A stretch of 64,000 bases of DNA from Rhodoferax sp. BAB1 (GTDB lineage Bacteria > Pseudomonadota > Gammaproteobacteria > Burkholderiales > Burkholderiaceae_C), in assembly GCF_013334205.1 (NCBI RefSeq), contig NZ_CP054424.1, forward strand, positions 1,012,001 through 1,076,000, in the 5' to 3' direction. The translations under genes were made by a program, and so were the position numbers. The notes beneath the pieces are model-generated. The model saw nothing but the letters and a program-made list of their open reading frames with translations, was not told where the DNA came from and ran no database searches. This document shows positions 16,318 through 25,911 of this stretch, piece after piece. How positions within the stretch are numbered: the stretch's first letter is position 1; each line of letters opens with the position of its first letter.

Positions 16318-19300
16318 TCACCTGAGGTCCAGCGTAAACGGAAATTCGCGGCTTCCTGACAACTTGCTGTTGGCGGGTGGTACGTCGAGTGCACCATCGC
16401 TGTGCCCCATGCGGAAGAAACGCGCCAGGCGCCGGCTCTCGGCCTCGTAGGAGTTGACCGGGAAGGTGTCGTAGCTGCGCCCGCCCGGGTGGGTGACGTG
16501 GTACTGGCAGCCGCCCATGGAGCGTTTCATCCAGGTGTCCACGATGTCGAAGGTCAGCGGCGCATGCACGCCGATGGAAGGGTGCAGCGAGGAGGGCGGG
16601 TTCCAGGCCTTGTAGCGCACACCGGCCACGAACTCGCCCACCGTGCCCGTGGGCTGCAGGGGCAGGGCCTGGCCGTTGACGGTGACGGTGTAACGGCTGG
16701 GGTTCAGGCCGCTCACGCGCACCTCAATGCGTTCCAGCGAGGAGTCGACGTAACGCGCCGTGCCGCCGGAGGTTCCTTCTTCGCCCATGACGTGCCAGGG
16801 CTCCAGCGCATTGCGCAGGGTCAGCGCCACGCCCATGCTCTGCACCTCACCCACCAGGGGGAAGCGGAACTCGAAGTGCGGGGCGAACCAGGTCTCGTCG
16901 AAGGCAAAACCGGCCTGCCGCATCTCGGTCATGACGTCGGCGAAGTCCATGCGCACGAAGGTGGGCAGCAGGAAACGGTCGTGCAGTTCGGTGCCCCAGC
17001 GGGTGGCGGGCGCCTGGTAGGGCGTGTCCCAGAAGCGCGCCACCAGGGCGCGCAGCAGCAGCTGTTGCACCACGCTCATGCGGGCGTGCGGCGGCATCTC
17101 GAAGGCACGCAGCTCCAGCAGGCCCAGGCGGCCGGTGGCGCTGTCGGGCGAGTAGAGCTTGTCGATGCAGAACTCGCTGCGGTGCGTGTTGCCCGTGATG
17201 TCGACCAGGATGTTGCGCAGAGTGCGGTCCACCAGCCAGGGGGGCATATCGGCACCAAACTTTTCCCGGTTGCTCTGGATCTCGCGCAGCGCGATCTCCA
17301 GTTCATAAAGCTGGTCGTTGCGGGCTTCGTCCACGCGCGGTGCCTGACTGGTCGGGCCGATGAACATGCCGCTGAAGAGATAACTCAGCGAAGGGTGGTT
17401 GTGCCAGTAGAGCAGCAGGCTGGCCAGCAGCTCGGGCCGGCGCAGGAAGGGGCTGTCGGCCGGTGTGGCGCCGCCCAGCACCATATGGTTGCCGCCACCG
17501 GTGCCGGTGTGGCGGCCGTCGGTCATGAACTTCTCGGCCGAGAGCCGGCATTCGAAGGCCGCGTCGTAGAGGAATTCGGTGTGCTGCACCAGCTCGCCCC
17601 AGTTGTGCGCGGGGTGGATGTTGACCTCGATCACACCCGGGTCCGGCGTGACCTGCAGCAGCTTGAGGCGCGCATCACGCGGCGGCGGATAGCCTTCGAG
17701 CACGATCTTCATGCCCAGTTCGTCGGCGGTGGCTTCCACCGCGGCGAGCAGGTTCAGGTAGTTTTCCAGGCGCGCCAGCGGCGGCATGAAGACGTAGAGC
17801 AGGCTGGACTTGCCGCCGTGCGCGCCTTCGGCCTTGGGGCCGTTGGCGCGCATGGGGTCGCGCGCCTCCACGCACAGGGCGGTGCGTGTGATCCAGTGCG
17901 CGGATTCGAAGCGTTTCGGTTCTTGTGTCGGTGCAGCGCCTGCCGTCTGTCCCGCGGCGGCTCCGGTTGCTGTGCCGTCCTTGGTCGCGCCGCCGCTGCG
18001 CTGGTGCGGCGCGTACTGCGTGCGCAACTGTGCCGCCTGCGGCAGCGGCGAACGCGGCGCGTAGGGGTCCTGCTCGATCAGGTAGGGGTAGTCGCCGGGC
18101 TTGACCCAGGGCAGGGACTCCAGCGGCAGGCGGTAACCCATGGGGGAATCACCGGGCAGCAGGTACATGCGGTCATCGCGGAAGAACCAGGGCCCGGTGG
18201 ACCAGCTGGCGCCTGCGAGCGTGGTGTCATTGGCCTGCAGCGGTAGCACATAACCCACCACGGCGTCGAGCTTCTGCCCGAAGACACGGCGCAGGCGGAT
18301 GCGCTCCATCTCGTCGTCGAGCTTGGAGTCGAAGGGGTCCACGTTGACCGGCAGTTTGCGTTCGCGCCAGAGGTAGTAGAAAACGTCCTCGTAGCCCGGC
18401 TGGATGTACTGGTCCGTCATGCCCAGCTTCTTCGCCAGGGTGTGGGTGAAACGGCGCGCATCCTCGCTGGTGTAGGCGGCAGGCACGCGTTCGTCGGCAA
18501 ACAGCTCGGGCTTGTGCCACAGCGCCTGGCCGTCCTGGCGCCAGTAGATCGACAGGGCCCAGCGCGGCAACTGCTCCCCCGGGTACCACTTGCCCTGGCC
18601 GAAGTGCAGGAAACCGCCGCGCCCGTATTCGGTGCGTAATTTGTGCACCAATTCGGTGGCATAGGCCCGTTTGGTCGGGCCCAGGGCGTCGGTGTTCCAT
18701 TCTGGTGCGTCACGGTCGCTGGCGGCCACATAGGTCGGCTCGCCGCCCATGGTCAGGCGCACGTCACCGGCCTGCAGGCGGGCCTCCACCGCCTCCCCCA
18801 GTTGCATGACCTGGGCCCACTGCGCGTCGGTATAGGGTTTCGTGACGCGCGGCGATTCGTAGATGCGCGTGACCTGCATGTGGTGGGCGAACTCCACCTC
18901 GCTCTCGTCCACGCCGCCTTCGACCGGGGCCGCGCCCGAAGGCTGGGGCGTGCAGGCCAGGGGAATGTGGCCTTCACCGGCCATCAGGCCCGAGGTCGGG
19001 TCCAGGCCGACCCAGCCCGCGCCCGGCAGGTAGACCTCGCACCAGGCGTGCAGGTCGGTGAAGTCGACCTCGGTGCCGCTGGGGCCGTCCAGCGACTTCA
19101 CGTCGGGCTTGAGCTGGATCAGGTAACCCGAGACAAAACGCGCCGCCAGCCCGCAATGGCGCAGCAGTTGCACCATGAGCCAGCCCGAGTCGCGGCAGGA
19201 GCCGCTGCCCAGGCCCAGGGTCTGCTCGGGCGTCTGCACGCCGGGTTCCATGCGGATCAGGTACTTGATGTCGTTCTGCAACTGCTGGTTGAGCTTGACC

Positions 19301-19734
19301 AGGAAGTCGATCGTGCGCATCTTCGTGCGGTCGATCCGGGCCATGTAGACCTTCATGTGCGGCGTGAGCGGCGGCACGGCCAGATAGGGGGCCAGTTCCT
19401 CGCGGGTAAGCGCGCTGTAGCTGAAGGGGAACTCTTCGGCCTCGGGTTCCAGGAAGAAGTCGAAGGGGTTGTAGACCGCCATCTCCACCACCAGGTCGAC
19501 CGTGACCTTGAATTCGCGGGTGGTGTCAGGGAAAACCAGGCGGGCCTGGTAATTGGCAAAGGGGTCCTGTTGCCAGTTGATGAAATGGGTGGCAGGCTCG
19601 ATCTTCAGGGAGTACGAAATGATCTTGCTGCGGCAATGCGGGGCCGGGCGCAGGCGGATGACCTGGGGCCCCAGGTTCACCAGGCGGTCGTACTTGTAAT
19701 GCGTGACGTGGTTCAGGGCGGCGTGGATGGACAT
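16318..19734 (-). CDS. transglutaminase-like protein with DUF2126 domain
   Basis: This 1138-residue protein starts with a transglutaminase N-domain and core: Cys near residue 179 in [12 protein letters not shown], His in [14 protein letters not shown] and Asp in [10 protein letters not shown] large DUF2126 region follows and fills the C-terminal two thirds ([41 protein letters not shown]). A low-complexity Ala/Thr/Gly linker near residues 590-605 separates parts of it. DUF2126 resembles glutamine-synthetase-like or amidoligase folds by published prediction, not by anything I can test. The ATG at 19734 is chosen because an upstream extension to 19872 is unconserved. It diverges from the second ATP-grasp gene across 112 bases. 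Confidence 0.9.
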   Translation of the reverse strand: MSIHAALNHVTHYKYDRLVNLGPQVIRLRPAPHCRSKIISYSLKIEPATHFINWQQDPFANYQARLVFPDTTREFKVTVDLVVEMAVYNPFDFFLEPEAEEFPFSYSALTREELAPYLAVPPLTPHMKVYMARIDRTKMRTIDFLVKLNQQLQNDIKYLIRMEPGVQTPEQTLGLGSGSCRDSGWLMVQLLRHCGLAARFVSGYLIQLKPDVKSLDGPSGTEVDFTDLHAWCEVYLPGAGWVGLDPTSGLMAGEGHIPLACTPQPSGAAPVEGGVDESEVEFAHHMQVTRIYESPRVTKPYTDAQWAQVMQLGEAVEARLQAGDVRLTMGGEPTYVAASDRDAPEWNTDALGPTKRAYATELVHKLRTEYGRGGFLHFGQGKWYPGEQLPRWALSIYWRQDGQALWHKPELFADERVPAAYTSEDARRFTHTLAKKLGMTDQYIQPGYEDVFYYLWRERKLPVNVDPFDSKLDDEMERIRLRRVFGQKLDAVVGYVLPLQANDTTLAGASWSTGPWFFRDDRMYLLPGDSPMGYRLPLESLPWVKPGDYPYLIEQDPYAPRSPLPQAAQLRTQYAPHQRSGGATKDGTATGAAAGQTAGAAPTQEPKRFESAHWITRTALCVEARDPMRANGPKAEGAHGGKSSLLYVFMPPLARLENYLNLLAAVEATADELGMKIVLEGYPPPRDARLKLLQVTPDPGVIEVNIHPAHNWGELVQHTEFLYDAAFECRLSAEKFMTDGRHTGTGGGNHMVLGGATPADSPFLRRPELLASLLLYWHNHPSLSYLFSGMFIGPTSQAPRVDEARNDQLYELEIALREIQSNREKFGADMPPWLVDRTLRNILVDITGNTHRSEFCIDKLYSPDSATGRLGLLELRAFEMPPHARMSVVQQLLLRALVARFWDTPYQAPATRWGTELHDRFLLPTFVRMDFADVMTEMRQAGFAFDETWFAPHFEFRFPLVGEVQSMGVALTLRNALEPWHVMGEEGTSGGTARYVDSSLERIEVRVSGLNPSRYTVTVNGQALPLQPTGTVGEFVAGVRYKAWNPPSSLHPSIGVHAPLTFDIVDTWMKRSMGGCQYHVTHPGGRSYDTFPVNSYEAESRRLARFFRMGHSDGALDVPPANSKLSGSREFPFTLDLR

Positions 19735-19846
19735 GGCAAGGACTCGGTCGGGTGCGGGCCGCCGCGGCAGCGCAGGCCCTGCTACCAGGACCGCAAGAAC
19801 CGCGCCAGGCCCGGAAATTGCTGTATCCCCTGCAGGAGAAGGTGCC

Positions 19847-21352
19847 ATGCTGAAATTCGACGAGATGTACACCAGACCGGCAGCTGCCGGGCAAAGCCAG
19901 AGCCAGGGCGGCGGGCAGGGTTCCTCGCAATCGCAGGGGGGGGCGTCCGCAGCAGAGGCGCGGGAACACTACCGCACCTACGCCCAGTGGCTGGCGCGCC
20001 AGAGCAGCGAGCTCATGAAGGCCCGGCGCGAAGAGGCCGAGATGATCTTCCGCCGCGTGGGCATCACCTTCGCGGTCTACGGCGCCAAGGACGAGGACGG
20101 CGCCGGCACCGAGCGGCTGATCCCTTTCGACCTGATCCCGCGCATCATCCCTGCGCGCGAGTGGGCCAGCATGGAACAAGGCCTGGTGCAGCGCGTGAAC
20201 GCGCTCAACCGCTTCATCCACGACGTCTACCACGGGCAGGAGATCATCAAGGCCGGCCTCATCCCGGCCGAGCAGATTCTGAACAACGCGCAGTTCCGCC
20301 CCGAGATGATGGGCGTGGACGTGCCCAACCAGGTCTATTCGCACATCAGCGGCGTCGATATCGTGCGTGCGCCCAATGCGCAGGGTGAAGGCGAGTACTA
20401 CGTGCTGGAGGACAACCTGCGTGTGCCCAGCGGCGTGAGCTATATGCTCGAAGACCGCAAGATGATGATGCGGCTCTTTCCCGATCTCTTCAGCGCGCAT
20501 CGCGTGGCGCCGGTGGCGCACTACCCCGACCTGCTGCTGGAGACCCTGCGCGCCTCCAGCCCGGGCACCTCGGCCGAGCCCACCGTGGTGGTGCTCACGC
20601 CCGGCATGTACAACAGCGCCTACTTCGAGCATGCCTTCCTGGCCCAGCAGATGGGCGTGGAGCTGGTCGAGGGGCAGGACCTGTTCGTCAAGGACAACTT
20701 CGTCTACATGCGTACCACGCGCGGCCCGCGCCGGGTCGACGTGATCTACCGCCGGGTCGACGACGACTTCCTCGACCCCAGGGTCTTCCGCCCCACGTCC
20801 ACCCTGGGCTGTCCGGGCCTGATGGATGCCTACCGCGCCGGCCACGTGGCCATCTGCAATGCCGTGGGCACGGGGGTGGCGGACGACAAGTCCATCTACC
20901 CCTATGTGCCGAAGATGATCGAGTTCTATCTGGGCGAGAAGCCCATCCTCAACAACGTGCCCACCTACATGTGCCGCAACGCGGAGGACCTGAAGTACGT
21001 GATGGCCAACCTCAAGGACCTGGTGGTCAAGGAGGTGCACGGCGCCGGGGGCTACGGCATGCTGGTCGGCCCGGCCTCGACCAAGGCCGAGATCGAGGAC
21101 TTCGGCAAGGCCGTGCTGGCCAATCCGAGCAACTACATCGCCCAGCCCACGCTGAGCCTGTCCACCTGCCCCACTTTTGTGGAGCAGGGCATTGCCCCGC
21201 GCCACATCGACCTGCGGCCTTTCGTGCTCTCGGGCAAGGAAGTGCAGATGGTGCCGGGCGGCCTCACACGTGTCGCCCTCAAGGAAGGGTCGCTGGTCGT
21301 CAACTCCTCGCAGGGCGGGGGCACCAAGGACACCTGGATCCTGGAAATCTGA
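19847..21352 (+). CDS. circularly permuted ATP-grasp protein, stand-alone
   Basis: The 501-residue protein is the unfused counterpart of the N-terminal half of the ATP-grasp/alpha-E fusion. It shares FIHDVYHGQEIIKAGLIP, VLTPGMYNSAYFEHAFLA, FLDPRVFRPTSTLGCPGL and KEVHGAGGYGML. An extra Gln/Ser/Gly-rich stretch lies near residues 12-35. AGGAG precedes the ATG at 19847. As an ATP-grasp member it should form amide or peptide bonds at ATP cost; substrates are unknown. It opens the rightward arm of the cluster, followed by the alpha-E remnant, the alpha-E gene and Anbu. Confidence 0.9.
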   Translation: MLKFDEMYTRPAAAGQSQSQGGGQGSSQSQGGASAAEAREHYRTYAQWLARQSSELMKARREEAEMIFRRVGITFAVYGAKDEDGAGTERLIPFDLIPRIIPAREWASMEQGLVQRVNALNRFIHDVYHGQEIIKAGLIPAEQILNNAQFRPEMMGVDVPNQVYSHISGVDIVRAPNAQGEGEYYVLEDNLRVPSGVSYMLEDRKMMMRLFPDLFSAHRVAPVAHYPDLLLETLRASSPGTSAEPTVVVLTPGMYNSAYFEHAFLAQQMGVELVEGQDLFVKDNFVYMRTTRGPRRVDVIYRRVDDDFLDPRVFRPTSTLGCPGLMDAYRAGHVAICNAVGTGVADDKSIYPYVPKMIEFYLGEKPILNNVPTYMCRNAEDLKYVMANLKDLVVKEVHGAGGYGMLVGPASTKAEIEDFGKAVLANPSNYIAQPTLSLSTCPTFVEQGIAPRHIDLRPFVLSGKEVQMVPGGLTRVALKEGSLVVNSSQGGGTKDTWILEI

Positions 21353-21373
21353 AGCGCTGAAGAGGAGACCATC

Positions 21374-21496
21374 ATGCTGAGCCGAACCGCCGACCACCTC
21401 TACTGGATGAACCGCTACACCGAGCGTGCGGAAAAGCTGGCCGCAGGCCGGCTTTCACCAAAATACTGCGAGGCGCGCAGCGCCTGCGGTGTTTGA
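21374..21496 (+). pseudogene. truncated alpha-E 5' fragment (40-codon ORF)
   Basis: A strong GAGGAG and an ATG open a 40-codon frame whose first 20 residues (MLSRTADHLYWMNRYTERAE) equal those of the full alpha-E protein starting at 21516. Eight of those 20 codons differ, all synonymously (ten base changes). After residue 20 the similarity ends. The next bases form a ten-base-pair hairpin with a GCA loop (21433-21455) and the frame stops at 21494-21496. This is either the remnant of an older second alpha-E copy or a short translated leader ORF. The synonymous-only divergence means the copy was under protein-level selection or came from a diverged paralogue. Confidence 0.8.
21433..21455 (+). 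other. intercistronic hairpin inside the alpha-E remnant
   Basis: AAAGCTGGCC and GGCCGGCTTT pair over ten positions, one of them G-U, around a GCA loop, exactly where the alpha-E remnant loses similarity to the full gene. No T-tract follows, so it looks like an mRNA processing or stability hairpin rather than a terminator. Confidence 0.6.
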
Positions 21497-21515
21497 GGCC
21501 ACAGGAGATATTTGA

Positions 21516-22475
21516 ATGTTGTCACGTACCGCCGATCACCTTTACTGGATGAACCGCTACACGGAGCGGGCCGAAAACACCGCGCGCATGCTCAACGTGA
21601 ACTACGAGACCTCGCTGCTGCCGCAGTCGGCGGCCGTGGCCCAGGTCGGCTGGCAGGGACTGCTGTCCATCAGCGAGCTGCTGCCGTCCTACACCGCGCT
21701 GTACGGCGAGATCACGGCCAAGGGTGTCATGGAGTTCATGGTCAGCGACCAGGACAACCCCTCGTCCATCATCTCCTGCCTGCGCGCCGCGCGCGAGAAT
21801 GCACGCGCCGTGCGCGGCACGCTGACCACCGAAGTCTGGGAGACCCAGAACCAGACCTGGCTCTCGATCAACCAGATGCTCAAGAACGGCGAGTTCGAGC
21901 GCGATCCCGGCCAGTTCTTCGAATGGGTGAAGTTCCGCTCCCACCTCTCGCGCGGTGTCGCCGTGGGCACCATGCTGATGGACGAGTCGCTGCACTTCAT
22001 GCGCCTGGGCACCTTCCTCGAACGCGCCGACAACACCGCGCGCCTGGTGGACGTGAAGTTCCATGCGGTGCAGAGCGACTTCTTCGGCAACGGCAAGCAG
22101 AAGGACCAGGAGTACGACTTCTACCACTGGAGCGCCATCCTGCGCAGCGTGAGCGGCTTCGAGATCTACCGCAAGGTCTACCGCGACGTGATCCGGCCCG
22201 AGCGCGTGGCCGAGCTGTTGATCCTGCGCCCCGACATGCCGCGTTCCCTGCACGCCAGCATGAACGAGGTGGTGAGCAACCTGCACCTGGTGGGCAGCGA
22301 TAGCGACAGCGAAACCCTGCGCCATGCCGGCAAGCTGCGCGCCGAACTGCAATATGGCCGCATCGACGAGATCCTCGCCACCGGCCTGCATGCCTTCCTG
22401 ACGCAGTTCCTGGACCGCGTGAACGACATCGGCGCGCGCATCAGCCGTGATTTTTTGATGCCCGAGATCGCCTGA
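21516..22475 (+). CDS. alpha-E domain protein
   Basis: This 319-residue all-helical protein is a stand-alone alpha-E (DUF403) protein. It opens with LSRTADHLYWMNRYTERAEN and includes SLHFMRLGTFLERADNTARL and PRSLHASMNEVVSNLHLV. It corresponds to the C-terminal part of the ATP-grasp/alpha-E fusion in the left arm. AGGAGATA lies before the ATG. The family has no known activity but almost always occurs with this ATP-grasp type, so a complex with the 501-residue ATP-grasp protein is inferred. Confidence 0.9.
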   Translation: MLSRTADHLYWMNRYTERAENTARMLNVNYETSLLPQSAAVAQVGWQGLLSISELLPSYTALYGEITAKGVMEFMVSDQDNPSSIISCLRAARENARAVRGTLTTEVWETQNQTWLSINQMLKNGEFERDPGQFFEWVKFRSHLSRGVAVGTMLMDESLHFMRLGTFLERADNTARLVDVKFHAVQSDFFGNGKQKDQEYDFYHWSAILRSVSGFEIYRKVYRDVIRPERVAELLILRPDMPRSLHASMNEVVSNLHLVGSDSDSETLRHAGKLRAELQYGRIDEILATGLHAFLTQFLDRVNDIGARISRDFLMPEIA

Positions 22476-22543
22476 GCCAGGGGCCCGACATGCCGGGGCG
22501 GCCGCTAAGATGGCGGCTGCCTTCATCCCACGAGTGAATCTCC

Positions 22544-23275
22544 ATGACCTACTGTGTCGCCGTCCGCCGTGAAAACGGGCTGGTCTTCCTGTCCGACTCG
22601 CGCACCAACGCCGGGGTGGACCAGATCAACACCTTCCGCAAGATGCACGTCTACGAGGTGCCGGGCGAGCGCGTCATGGTGTTGCTGACTGCCGGCAACC
22701 TGTCCGTCAGCCAGTCGGTGGCCAGCGGCCTGCGGGTGCAGATGGAAAACCAGGGCGAGAAGAGCCTGGCCTCGGCGCCCAATATGTTCTCCGCCGCCAA
22801 GCTGGTGGGTGACGCCGTGCGCAAGGTGCACGCGCGTGACGCCGAATCGCTCAAGGCCTTCGGCATCGAGTTCAACGTCAGCCTGATCTTCGGCGGGCAG
22901 GTCAAGGGCGAGGAGCCGCGCCTCTTCAACATCTACTCCGCCGGCAACTTCATCGAGGCCACGCCCGAGACCCCGTATTTCCAGATCGGCGAGTCCAAGT
23001 ACGGCAAGCCCATCCTGGATCGTGTCGTCGGCGGGCAGCTCTCGCTGGACGAAGTGGCCAAGTGCTGCCTGATCTCCATGGATTCGACCATGAAGTCCAA
23101 CCTCTCGGTCGGCCTGCCGCTGGACCTGCTTTGCTATGAAAAAGATAGCTTGCGCGTGCAGCGCCGCACCCTGATCGACGGCAAGGACCCCTATTTCGCC
23201 TCGCTGCGCGAGCGCTGGGGCGAGCAGCTGCGCAAGGTCTTCAACGAGCTGCCCGATCCGGGCTACTGGAAGTAG
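22544..23275 (+). CDS. Anbu, bacterial proteasome-like (Ntn-hydrolase) protein
   Basis: The 243-residue protein matches Anbu, the bacterial proteasome beta-subunit homologue. Thr2, exposed after Met1 removal, begins TYCVAVRRENGLVFLSDSRT, the Ntn-hydrolase start with its SDSRT motif. ERVMVLLTAGNLSVSQSV and FNVSLIFGGQ follow. Anbu forms large rings or spirals; a protease substrate has not been established in the family. It is cytosolic and is the last gene of the rightward arm, 68 bases after alpha-E. Its company of transglutaminases, ATP-grasp and alpha-E matches the known conserved association. Confidence 0.93.
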   Translation: MTYCVAVRRENGLVFLSDSRTNAGVDQINTFRKMHVYEVPGERVMVLLTAGNLSVSQSVASGLRVQMENQGEKSLASAPNMFSAAKLVGDAVRKVHARDAESLKAFGIEFNVSLIFGGQVKGEEPRLFNIYSAGNFIEATPETPYFQIGESKYGKPILDRVVGGQLSLDEVAKCCLISMDSTMKSNLSVGLPLDLLCYEKDSLRVQRRTLIDGKDPYFASLRERWGEQLRKVFNELPDPGYWK

Positions 23276-23307
23276 CCGGGGGCCTGAACACCAGGGACAC
23301 CTATCCA

Positions 23308-23351
23308 GGGCTCCCGCGGATCTGGCTTTGCCAGTCCGCCGGGAGCGCCCC
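23308..23351 (-). repeat. 44-base structured repeat, second copy
   Basis: Read on the minus strand this element has the same length and plan as 2482-2525: GGGGCGC, a variable pair, CC, an inner CTGGC-AAA-GCCAG hairpin, then TCCGCGG and GCCC. The outer stem carries TC with GA here but AG with CT in the other copy, a compensatory two-pair change that keeps the fold. It lies between the convergent Anbu and phoX genes. Confidence 0.8.
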
Positions 23352-23377
23352 CCTTCCGCCGCAGGCGAGAAAGGGGG

Positions 23378-23394
23378 GAGCGGCGCAGCCGCTC
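23378..23394 (-). terminator. hairpin after phoX
   Basis: GAGCGGC and GCCGCTC form a perfect seven-pair stem with a GCA loop, seven bases beyond the phoX stop on the minus strand, followed by a C-rich and then CTTTCT stretch. It is a probable but imperfect terminator because the T-tract is short. Confidence 0.45.
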
Positions 23395-23400
23395 GGGGGG

Positions 23401-25314
23401 TTAACTTCCAATAACGCCGCCATCGCGCTTGCGGATCACCACCGTAGCCGAGCGCGGGCGCGCACCGGTCTTGCCCGAGGGCCAGGTCGAGAACTTGCCG
23501 GGGTCGGCCGGATCGTTGCGACCGGCCGGGTTCTCGCCGGGGTGCTGGATGTTGACAAACATCGTGCGACCGTCGGGTGTGGCCGTGGCGCCCGTGACCT
23601 CGCAGCCGCGCGGGCCGGTCAGGAAGCGGCGGATCTCGCCCGTGGCCGGGTCAGCCGCCAGCATCATGTTGTTGCCCGTGCGGACCAGGTCACCCTTGCC
23701 CATGGCCGAGGTCGACATGTCGGTCTGGATCCAGAGCACGCCGCGGGCGTCGGTCCACAGCCCGTCCGGGCAGGCGAACAGGTCACCCTTCACATTGCCG
23801 CGCGCCTCGGCGCGTGTGTTGGCCGGGTCGCCCGCCAGCACGAAGTGGTTCCACTTCAGCGTCGTACCGTGGAAGTCGCCGTCTTCCTTCCAGCGGATGA
23901 TGTTGCCCATGCTGTTGTTGGCGCGCGGGTTCATCGCATCCACGCCCGGCTGCTTGTCGGCGCCGCGGCGGCTGTTGTTGGTCAGCGTGCAGTAGACCCA
24001 GCCGTTCTTGTCCACGTCGATCCACTCGGGGCGGTCCATCTTGGTCGCGCCCAGCAGGTCGCTGGCCTGGCGGCTCTTGATCAGCACCTCGCCCTGGTCG
24101 GCAAAACCGTTGGCGACCGTCAGCGGGCCCTGGCCGTGCGTGAGCGGCAGCCACTGGCCGCTGCCGTCGGCGTTGAACTTCGCCACGTAGAGCGTGCCGT
24201 GGTCCAGCAGCTCGGCGTTGGCCCGGGCGCCGCCGGGCTGGATGCGGTCGCGGCTGACGAACTTGTAGATGTATTCGAAGCGCGCATCCTCGCCCATGTA
24301 GATCACGGCGCGGCCGTCTTTCGTGACGGCCACCGTGGCGCCCTCGTGCACCGAGCGTCCCAGGGCGGTGCGTTTGACCGGGGTGGAGCTCGGGTTCATC
24401 GGGTCGATCTCGACCACCCAGCCGAAGCGGTTGGGCTCGTTGGGTTCCTTGGTGGCGTCGAAGCGCGCATCGTGTTCGTGCCAGCGGTAGCCGCTGCCGC
24501 CCTTGCGCAGGCCCCAGCGCTTCTCGTGCGCGCTGGGCGTGTCGCCCCCGCTGAAGTAGTTGATGAAGTTCTCTTCGCAGCTGAGGTAGGTGCCCCAGGG
24601 CGTGATGCCGCTGCCGCAGTTGTTGATAGTGCCCAGCACCCGGCGCCCGCTGGGGTCGGCGGCGGTCTGCATCAGCGCGTGGCCGGCGGCCGGCCCGCTC
24701 ACGCTCATCGGCGTACTGGCCGTGATGCGGCGCGCCCAGGGCGAGGGCTTCACCATCTGCCACTGGCCGTTCTTGTTTTCCACCTCGATGACGGACACGC
24801 CGTGCGCGGCCTGGGCCTTGCGCACCTTCTCGGCCGACCAGTTCTGGAAACCGTCCGGGAAGAGCAGGCCTTCGTCGGTGTACTCGTGGTTCATCACCAG
24901 CAGTCCGTGCGACGATCCCTCGATCGGATAGTAGTGGATGCCGTCGTGGTGCATGCCCATCTGCGCGGCCTGTTGGGCGGCGCTGTTGGAGGCATCGTCG
25001 CGGAAAGCCGGGTTCTCGCCCGACAGGCCAACCGGTTCACCCCAGGGCGCGATCACCTGCGCGCTGTAACCCTCGGGCACGGTGACCGTGTCGGCGGTCG
25101 AGACCGGCACGCTCTTGAAACCCAGCAGGGGCCCGCTGCCCATGCTGGCGCAGCCGGCCAGGGCCGAGGCGCCGGCCAGCGGGGCCAGCAGCTGGCTGAC
25201 CGCCGCGCCCAGGCCGCCTTGCAGCACGGTGCGCCGGCTCAATGCGGAAATCGTGTGGATGTCGGGGTTGGAAGAACAGTTGCTGTTCTCCATGCTGGAA
25301 AAGTCTTTGGCCAT
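23401..25314 (-). CDS. phoX: PhoX-family (DUF839) phosphatase, Tat-exported
   Basis: The 637-residue protein matches the PhoX/DUF839 family of calcium- and iron-dependent alkaline phosphatases. The N-terminus has a twin-arginine signal, SRRTVLQGGLGAAVSQLL with Arg27-Arg28, then a hydrophobic stretch and a cysteine, so it is exported folded to the periplasm. Beta-propeller segments include GLLVMNHEYTDEGLLFPDG and GTYLSCEENFINYFSG. It should release phosphate from organic esters during phosphate shortage. No clear Pho box was identified upstream. The call is strong for the family and moderate for true phosphatase activity. Confidence 0.88.
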   Translation of the reverse strand: MAKDFSSMENSNCSSNPDIHTISALSRRTVLQGGLGAAVSQLLAPLAGASALAGCASMGSGPLLGFKSVPVSTADTVTVPEGYSAQVIAPWGEPVGLSGENPAFRDDASNSAAQQAAQMGMHHDGIHYYPIEGSSHGLLVMNHEYTDEGLLFPDGFQNWSAEKVRKAQAAHGVSVIEVENKNGQWQMVKPSPWARRITASTPMSVSGPAAGHALMQTAADPSGRRVLGTINNCGSGITPWGTYLSCEENFINYFSGGDTPSAHEKRWGLRKGGSGYRWHEHDARFDATKEPNEPNRFGWVVEIDPMNPSSTPVKRTALGRSVHEGATVAVTKDGRAVIYMGEDARFEYIYKFVSRDRIQPGGARANAELLDHGTLYVAKFNADGSGQWLPLTHGQGPLTVANGFADQGEVLIKSRQASDLLGATKMDRPEWIDVDKNGWVYCTLTNNSRRGADKQPGVDAMNPRANNSMGNIIRWKEDGDFHGTTLKWNHFVLAGDPANTRAEARGNVKGDLFACPDGLWTDARGVLWIQTDMSTSAMGKGDLVRTGNNMMLAADPATGEIRRFLTGPRGCEVTGATATPDGRTMFVNIQHPGENPAGRNDPADPGKFSTWPSGKTGARPRSATVVIRKRDGGVIGS

Positions 25315-25339
25315 GATGCTGCTGTACCGGGGTGGAATG

Positions 25340-25363
25340 AAAAAACGCCGGTCAAGCGACCGG
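25340..25363 (-). terminator. intrinsic terminator after gcvH
   Basis: On the minus strand CCGGTC and GACCGG pair around GCTT and are followed by CG and six T residues. It lies between gcvH and phoX, so phoX is probably transcribed from its own promoter. Confidence 0.7.
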
Positions 25364-25441
25364 GCCTGCCCCGGTTTTTAAGGCAGCAAGATGACAGGAT
25401 GAAGACAGTGCCCGGCCAGGGGCCTGTGCGTCAGCGCGGAG

Positions 25442-25804
25442 TCAGGCGCTGAACTTGGCGTAGGCCGCCTCGTCCATGAGGGCGTCCAGCTCCTGCGGAT
25501 GCGAGAGCTTGAGCTTGTAGAACCAGCCCGCGCCCAGGGGCTCGCTGTTGGCCAGGGCCGGGTCGGCGCGCAGGGTCTCGTTGACCTCGGTGACGGTGCC
25601 GCTGACTGGGGCATAAACATCGGCCGCGGCCTTGACCGACTCCACCACGCCGGCGATCTCGCCGGCGGCCAGCACCTTGCCCACGGCGGGCAGTTCCACG
25701 AAGACAATGTCGCCCAGCGTGTCCTGCGCGTGTACGGTGATGCCCACCACGCCCGTCTCGCCTTCCACCCGCACCCACACGTGTTCGTCGCTGAACCTGA
25801 TCAT
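25442..25804 (-). CDS. gcvH: glycine cleavage system H protein
   Basis: The 120-residue protein is the lipoyl carrier of the glycine cleavage complex, which shuttles the aminomethyl group between the P and T proteins. The lipoylation site is Lys58 in GVVESVKAAADVYAPVSG; the fold spans HVWVRVEGETGVVGITVHA to PLGAGWFYKLKL. The ATG at 25804 follows GGAGAG at good spacing; a TTG two codons upstream is less likely. No gcvT or gcvP is within the window and terminators flank the gene on both sides, so it appears monocistronic. No glycine riboswitch was seen upstream. Confidence 0.95.
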   Translation of the reverse strand: MIRFSDEHVWVRVEGETGVVGITVHAQDTLGDIVFVELPAVGKVLAAGEIAGVVESVKAAADVYAPVSGTVTEVNETLRADPALANSEPLGAGWFYKLKLSHPQELDALMDEAAYAKFSA

Positions 25805-25866
25805 TGCCAACTCTCCAAGTTTGAGGGCGTGATCTTACCCGTCCGGCTGGATGTGCAGCGGGCATG

Positions 25867-25893
25867 AAAAAACCGGCCCAGGGGCCGGTTTTT
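25867..25893 (-). terminator. bidirectional terminator between the RRM gene and gcvH
   Basis: AAAAAACCGGCCC and GGGCCGGTTTTT form a perfect long stem with A- and T-tracts on both sides, 19 bases past the stop of the RRM gene. It should terminate transcription from the RRM gene and isolate gcvH. Confidence 0.88.
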
Positions 25894-25911
25894 CATTGAA
25901 GTGGGGAGACT

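Noticed and set aside
25805..25911. Possible glycine riboswitch upstream of gcvH
   Set aside because: The short region holds only the terminator of the RRM gene and no tandem aptamer.
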